Assembly (NCBI GenBank): GCA_026129485.1
Contig: JAHCHY010000019.1
Location: 1-64,000, forward strand
Origin: Cyclobacteriaceae bacterium
GTDB taxonomy: Bacteria > Bacteroidota > Bacteroidia > Cytophagales > Cyclobacteriaceae
Length of the DNA stretch: 64,000 nt
Reading direction: 5' to 3'
Shown: positions 61,301-64,000 of the stretch, in pieces
How positions within the stretch are numbered: position 1 is the stretch's first letter
Layout: each line of letters opens with the position of its first letter
The notes under the pieces: generated by a model
Database searches by the model: none
What the model was told of the DNA's origin: nothing
Seen by the model: the letters and a program-made list of their open reading frames with translations, nothing else
Translations under genes and position numbers: made by a program

Positions 61301-61628
61301 CGACAGGCTGAGGCTGCACATTTTTATTAGCTTCTTTAAACAGCACATCTACCCGGTGGCCATTCAGCTTCAGGTTGATTTCCGCCTGTGCCGATTCGTT
61401 GTGCGATTCATGCCCCAGCTCATGCATGTGGTCTAAATGCTGCTGATCGATAAATGTATAGGAAAAGCCTGCCTGCTGAAGCTGCATGGTGCCGCCCGGA
61501 ATGCGAGCCTTGTACTTCACCTCGTCCGGCCACTGGCATTTGTTCTCAATGAACTCAACCTGTCGGGCAAAAACGGTGCTCCAACCGGAGAAGAGAAAAA
61601 AACATGCTACCACTATTCGGACACACAT
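58380..61628 (-). CDS. Large secreted protein: DUF7948-like, SBBP repeats, PKD, type B T9SS sorting domain
   Basis: A 1082-residue secreted protein (signal MCVRIVVACFFLFSGWSTVF). An N-terminal DUF7948-like region follows (FIENKCQWPDEVKYKARIPG, YNYFLGADRSMWASRAGAFE). Next are SBBP-type repeats (YATYLGGSHGESPHSLIMDA, ASTYLGGSANDGLNPANSPL, WSAFLGGSGADASHTIKLNE), spaced by PVTAGV-like units. Two PKD domains lie near 770-850 and 940-1000. The last 90 residues form a gliding-motility-type (type B, CHU_C) sorting domain (PNVITPDEFPENNQFVIQYG, VVIVNRWGKKVFESNNY, GMYFYEIRI). It is exported through T9SS and kept at or released from the surface, probably in adhesion or motility. Confidence 0.92.
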   Translation of the reverse strand: MCVRIVVACFFLFSGWSTVFARQVEFIENKCQWPDEVKYKARIPGGTMQLQQAGFSYTFIDQQHLDHMHELGHESHNESAQAEINLKLNGHRVDVLFKEANKNVQPQPVGRLSQYYNYFLGADRSMWASRAGAFEGVYYPAFYNGIDLKVYSAGRNIKYDFYVAAGADPLQIAFEYSGTDRVYLSDGDLKISASQFEFTEKKPVAWQWINGKKVFVECAYALLHNKVSFAFPQGYDACYPLTIDPLLIFSTYSGSTADNWGSTATPGEHGNLYSAGVTSHNLGGFFPATAGAFQTSIGGAYDVAVIKYDSAGTQMLYATYLGGSHGESPHSLIMDADENLWILGTTSSDNFPVTAGVIDDTYNGGISLFNVIPYENGSDIFVAKLSADGSDLLASTYLGGSANDGLNPANSPLVRNYGDELRGDIIVDANGNIYISTVTQSADFTGKDSFSNAYQGGLTDAIVMHLNASLTEIYWSAFLGGSGADASHTIKLNEEGDVWVAGGTASPNFPTTAGVYQPTLAGGVDGWMAKIMKDGSAIMVSGLTGTAQYNQVYFIDLDNNENVYVYGQTVGAFPVTAGVFSNPNSGQFLQKFDKDLTTLLFSTVFGAGRGIPDISPTAFLVNDCNNIYMSGWGGAINISRGFWNSGTSGMPITSDAYQKTTAGSDFYFIVLTDDASEMLYGTFLGGNQSPVHVDGGTSRFDKGGIVYHSVCGGCGAGFDDFPTTPNAWSQLNQSQNCNNAAFKFDLSSLKARIQTNNITFDMPGLNRVCIPDPIVFQNLSTGGRIYEWSFGDGGQVVRQDTSFIMHRYNQPGTYRVKLLAIDAGTCVGMDSTFTQVVVTEAAGEAGPDVDMCFGAGTRLTATGGVAYEWINYNRTFSTTDQSPVVNPAEDEDYIVSIFDFNGCSKKDTVHVRVIPGVELDFSLSKMYDCFNRPTIAVENLLPAADEQVFFDFGDGNTSDREQALHTFQQDGTYAVKLVGVKETCVYEKVMSVPVYELKVPNVITPDEFPENNQFVIQYGGNKLSASGFAARVVIVNRWGKKVFESNNYQDDWDAGNVEAGMYFYEIRIPGEAVCKGWLQVIK

Positions 61629-61637
61629 GCCCTAAAG

Positions 61638-64000
61638 TTAGCTTTCCTTGCGCAATACTTGCAAGGGTGGCGTGGAGATGACTTCGCGCGAGTTCCACCA
61701 GCCGATTAGCACGGTAAGCAGCACAACTCCTGCCGAAATGATCAATAATTCAACGAAATCAACTGAAAACCTGACTTCAAAGAAAAACTTTGTGAGCAAC
61801 CAGCCTGCACCCAATGAAAGGCCTAACCCGGTTATCGCAGAAAAAATCCCCAAATAACCATATTCAATAATGGTGATGCGGGTGATCTGCCCAGTGCGCG
61901 CACCAATAGTTCGCAGCAGCACATTTTCTTTCATGCGTGCAAACTTGCTGTTAAGCACAGCACCAGCCAATACAACCAGGCCTGTAATAATGCTGAACAA
62001 TGCCAGGAAACGAACCACCAGGCCTACTTTATTAAATAGCTCGTCTACCGTGCTCAATATCAAACGCAAATCAATGAGCGACACGTTTGAAAAATTGAAA
62101 ACAAGCTCCTGCTGAAACAGGATTGCGTTCTGCTGATTTTCCACGCGGGTGGCTGCCACCCATATTTGAGGGGCATCATCCAATACGCCTTTTGGGAAAA
62201 CAAAGATAAAGTTGGGCGGATCCTTCGGCCACTCTACTTTGCGAATACCGCTAATGAATGCTTTTACCGGAACGCCCTGCACATCAAACACCAACGAATC
62301 GCCCACACCTATACGCAAGGTTTCGTGCATACCTTCTGAAATGGTTACATAAACAGAATCGCGCGCGCCTTTTTTAAAGGCATGCATTTCGCCTTTAACC
62401 AGCTCTTCTGAAAGGTGCAGGCTATCGCGATACGTTACCCGGTATTCGCGCGTAAGCGCCCAGTTGGGAATACGAACTGAATCGGCATCGGTTCGCTTAA
62501 ACTGCTCAACCGGCTTGCCTTTTACTTCGCTAAGCCGACAGGTAATTATCGGAACCACCTGGTTAACCGGTAAGTCATATTTTTCAATCAGCTTTACCAC
62601 ATCATCTTTTTGGTGCGATTGAATATCAAATAAAATTGTGTTCGATTGGTTGGCATTACCCCTAAACTCCACCTGGTTGAGCAAGCTGCTTTGAATAATA
62701 TTAAGCGTGGCAATAATAAATGCGCCTAACCCGATCGTAACCAGCAGCACCTGGGTTTGATTGTTGGGCCGGAATAAATTTGAAAGCGCATGGCGGAATA
62801 CAAACGAGCTGTTTTGCGGAAAATACCTTCGCACAAGATACAGCACACCCACTGCAACCAGTGCAAGTCCGCCAAGGGCCAGCACGAGCCCAACCGAAAA
62901 TAAGCCTCCCGTTAAAAAACTGCTGGTTTGATACGCTGCTGCCAGCAACGGGAACAGGAAGATCAATATGATGGCAGTTAACCGGGTTTTGGAAAAGATG
63001 CGCCCCGGCTGGAAGTCGGCACGCAGCACCGACAACGGGGGAACAAACCTGACCGCAACCAAAGGCAGAATGGAAAACAATATAGAAACCACCGTACCCA
63101 GCAAAACACCTTCGGCTACCGCGCGCCACGAAATTCCAAACTGCAGCTCTACCGGCAGGTAATTACCGAATGCTACCGGCACCACCTGCTGGATAAGCAC
63201 ACCTAACGCAGCGCCCAATACGCTGCCGGTTATTCCCAACACAAAAATCTGGATAAAATAAATGTTGAATGCCTGCCAACCCGATGACCCGATGCAACGC
63301 AGCACAGCTACTTCATCGCGTTTTTCCCGTGCATAAATGTGTACCGAGCTGGCCACACCGATGCAGCCTAAAATAAGTGCGATAAAGGCCAGCAGGGAAA
63401 AAAAGCGATACACCGAACCAAAGCCTTCACCCAATTCTTCCTTGCGCTCCTCCACATCATCAGCACCGTAGCCCAACTCATCGCGGTATGGCCTTATGGT
63501 TTCCATGGCCACTTTGGTATCCGCATCCGAAACGGTTTTTATAAACAGGCTATAATTTACCCGGCTTCCGTACTGAATCAGGCCTGTTGAATCAAGCGCA
63601 TCTAACGAAATATAAACAGCCGGTGCAAGTGTTGCCGTGAGTGCACCGCCACCCGGAAATTTCTCTACCACTCCGGCCATTTTAAAGTGGATGTTTCCGA
63701 TCTTAATGGAATCTTCTGAGCTTACATTATACTGTCGGGCCAGCGCTTCATCCAGCATGGCAAACCTCCCGGTCTTCATCAGCTCATAGGCATTGGCAGG
63801 CTGTGTAACCACGTTGCCGTAAAAGGGGAACTCACCCTGCAACGCAACAAGCTTTATCAGGCGACTTTGCTTAGTGTTCATAAACATCACCATCGAAGCC
63901 ATCTCGGCATCCTGTGCAAACTGGCGCTGTGCCGTATCTATCTTTTCCAAAAATGCAGAATCGAATGGCAGCCCGCTGTTCACCACCAGGTCGGCCCCAA
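61638..64000 (-). CDS. MacB/FtsX-type ABC transporter permease, N-terminus outside window
   Basis: The frame is open to the right edge (ADLVVNSGLPFDSAFLEK lies upstream of the first GTG), so the gene continues beyond the window and about 788 residues are visible. It has two permease (FtsX) domains, each with membrane segments. The first follows a periplasmic loop (SLLAFIALILGCIGVASSVH, VAVLRCIGSSGWQAFNIYFI). The second includes LALFSIITGLVVLAGAVLNS and the C-terminal LRTIGARTGQITRITIIEYG and GWWNSREVISTPPLQVLRKE. This is the arrangement of the 800-residue YbbP-like permeases, which lack their own ATPase. The ATPase partner is probably upstream outside the window. Substrate is unknown. Confidence 0.88.
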   Translation of the reverse strand, partial: GADLVVNSGLPFDSAFLEKIDTAQRQFAQDAEMASMVMFMNTKQSRLIKLVALQGEFPFYGNVVTQPANAYELMKTGRFAMLDEALARQYNVSSEDSIKIGNIHFKMAGVVEKFPGGGALTATLAPAVYISLDALDSTGLIQYGSRVNYSLFIKTVSDADTKVAMETIRPYRDELGYGADDVEERKEELGEGFGSVYRFFSLLAFIALILGCIGVASSVHIYAREKRDEVAVLRCIGSSGWQAFNIYFIQIFVLGITGSVLGAALGVLIQQVVPVAFGNYLPVELQFGISWRAVAEGVLLGTVVSILFSILPLVAVRFVPPLSVLRADFQPGRIFSKTRLTAIILIFLFPLLAAAYQTSSFLTGGLFSVGLVLALGGLALVAVGVLYLVRRYFPQNSSFVFRHALSNLFRPNNQTQVLLVTIGLGAFIIATLNIIQSSLLNQVEFRGNANQSNTILFDIQSHQKDDVVKLIEKYDLPVNQVVPIITCRLSEVKGKPVEQFKRTDADSVRIPNWALTREYRVTYRDSLHLSEELVKGEMHAFKKGARDSVYVTISEGMHETLRIGVGDSLVFDVQGVPVKAFISGIRKVEWPKDPPNFIFVFPKGVLDDAPQIWVAATRVENQQNAILFQQELVFNFSNVSLIDLRLILSTVDELFNKVGLVVRFLALFSIITGLVVLAGAVLNSKFARMKENVLLRTIGARTGQITRITIIEYGYLGIFSAITGLGLSLGAGWLLTKFFFEVRFSVDFVELLIISAGVVLLTVLIGWWNSREVISTPPLQVLRKES

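Noticed and set aside
1..64000. tRNA, rRNA, CRISPR, IS element or phage genes
   Set aside because: I looked through the gaps on both strands and saw no cloverleaf-like tRNA, no array of spaced repeats and no transposase, integrase or phage gene.

Overview
The window looks like chromosome from a Bacteroidota bacterium, most likely a gliding-type Cytophagales. The evidence is two SusC/SusD pairs, several proteins ending in type IX secretion (T9SS) sorting domains of both type A and type B, DUF1800/DUF1501 and DUF1080 families, a TIGR03364/DUF5690 pair, and Bacteroidota-style promoters (TTG or TTTG, about 20 bases, then TAnnTTTG). I see no tRNA, rRNA, CRISPR array, insertion sequence, phage or plasmid gene. 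Genes are dense and many neighbours overlap by a few bases.

Layout. 1-2436: the end of a MerR regulator, dprA, and HMG-CoA lyase, the last two separated by an unusual 7-bp tandem-repeat spacer. 2606-8182: a four-gene unit of unknown role (DUF1800, Tat/T9SS DUF1501, outer-membrane barrel, lipoprotein). 8223-10463: murB, a 34-residue Lys/Ala histone-like gene with its own promoter and terminator, a 100-residue protein with a similar basic tail, and a truncated alpha/beta hydrolase remnant. 10699-13809: a tricorn-like S41 protease. 13811-15968: an ExuT-like transporter and an SDR dehydrogenase, divergent from 16157-24210, a SusC-SusD-lipoprotein-lipoprotein-M43 protease operon. 24263-29234: a Calx-beta-like lipoprotein, then a Gfo/Idh/MocA - DUF1080 - Gfo/Idh/MocA set that fits 3-keto-glycoside breakdown. 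29338-36183: a CotH-like T9SS protein, a TonB receptor with a YiiX-like lipoprotein, and a large zinc protease.

36318-48908 is the most interesting stretch. A HTH-cupin regulator at 44267 lies between two divergent groups. Leftward are SusC, SusD, an alkaline-phosphatase-superfamily enzyme and a calcineurin-like phosphoesterase, all predicted to be exported. Rightward are a TIGR03364 flavoprotein, a DUF5690 transporter, a phosphonatase-like HAD hydrolase (opposite strand) and a PhnZ-type HD oxygenase. I read this as a candidate phosphonate-utilisation locus with a dedicated outer-membrane importer: release and import of aminoethylphosphonate-type compounds, flavin oxidation to phosphonoacetaldehyde, C-P cleavage by the HAD enzyme, and direct cleavage of hydroxylated aminoethylphosphonate by PhnZ. 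No PhnW transaminase, PhnY hydroxylase or C-P lyase gene is present. The enzymes are family-level assignments; the coupling to SusCD is inference.

48909-64000: a lone response regulator, a lipoprotein, an ABCG-like transporter carrying TerB-like and FHA-like N-terminal regions, a YdcF protein, an SGNH-SGNH-MBOAT O-acetylation cluster, a large SBBP/PKD protein with a type B T9SS signal, and the C-terminal part of a MacB/FtsX-type permease running off the window.
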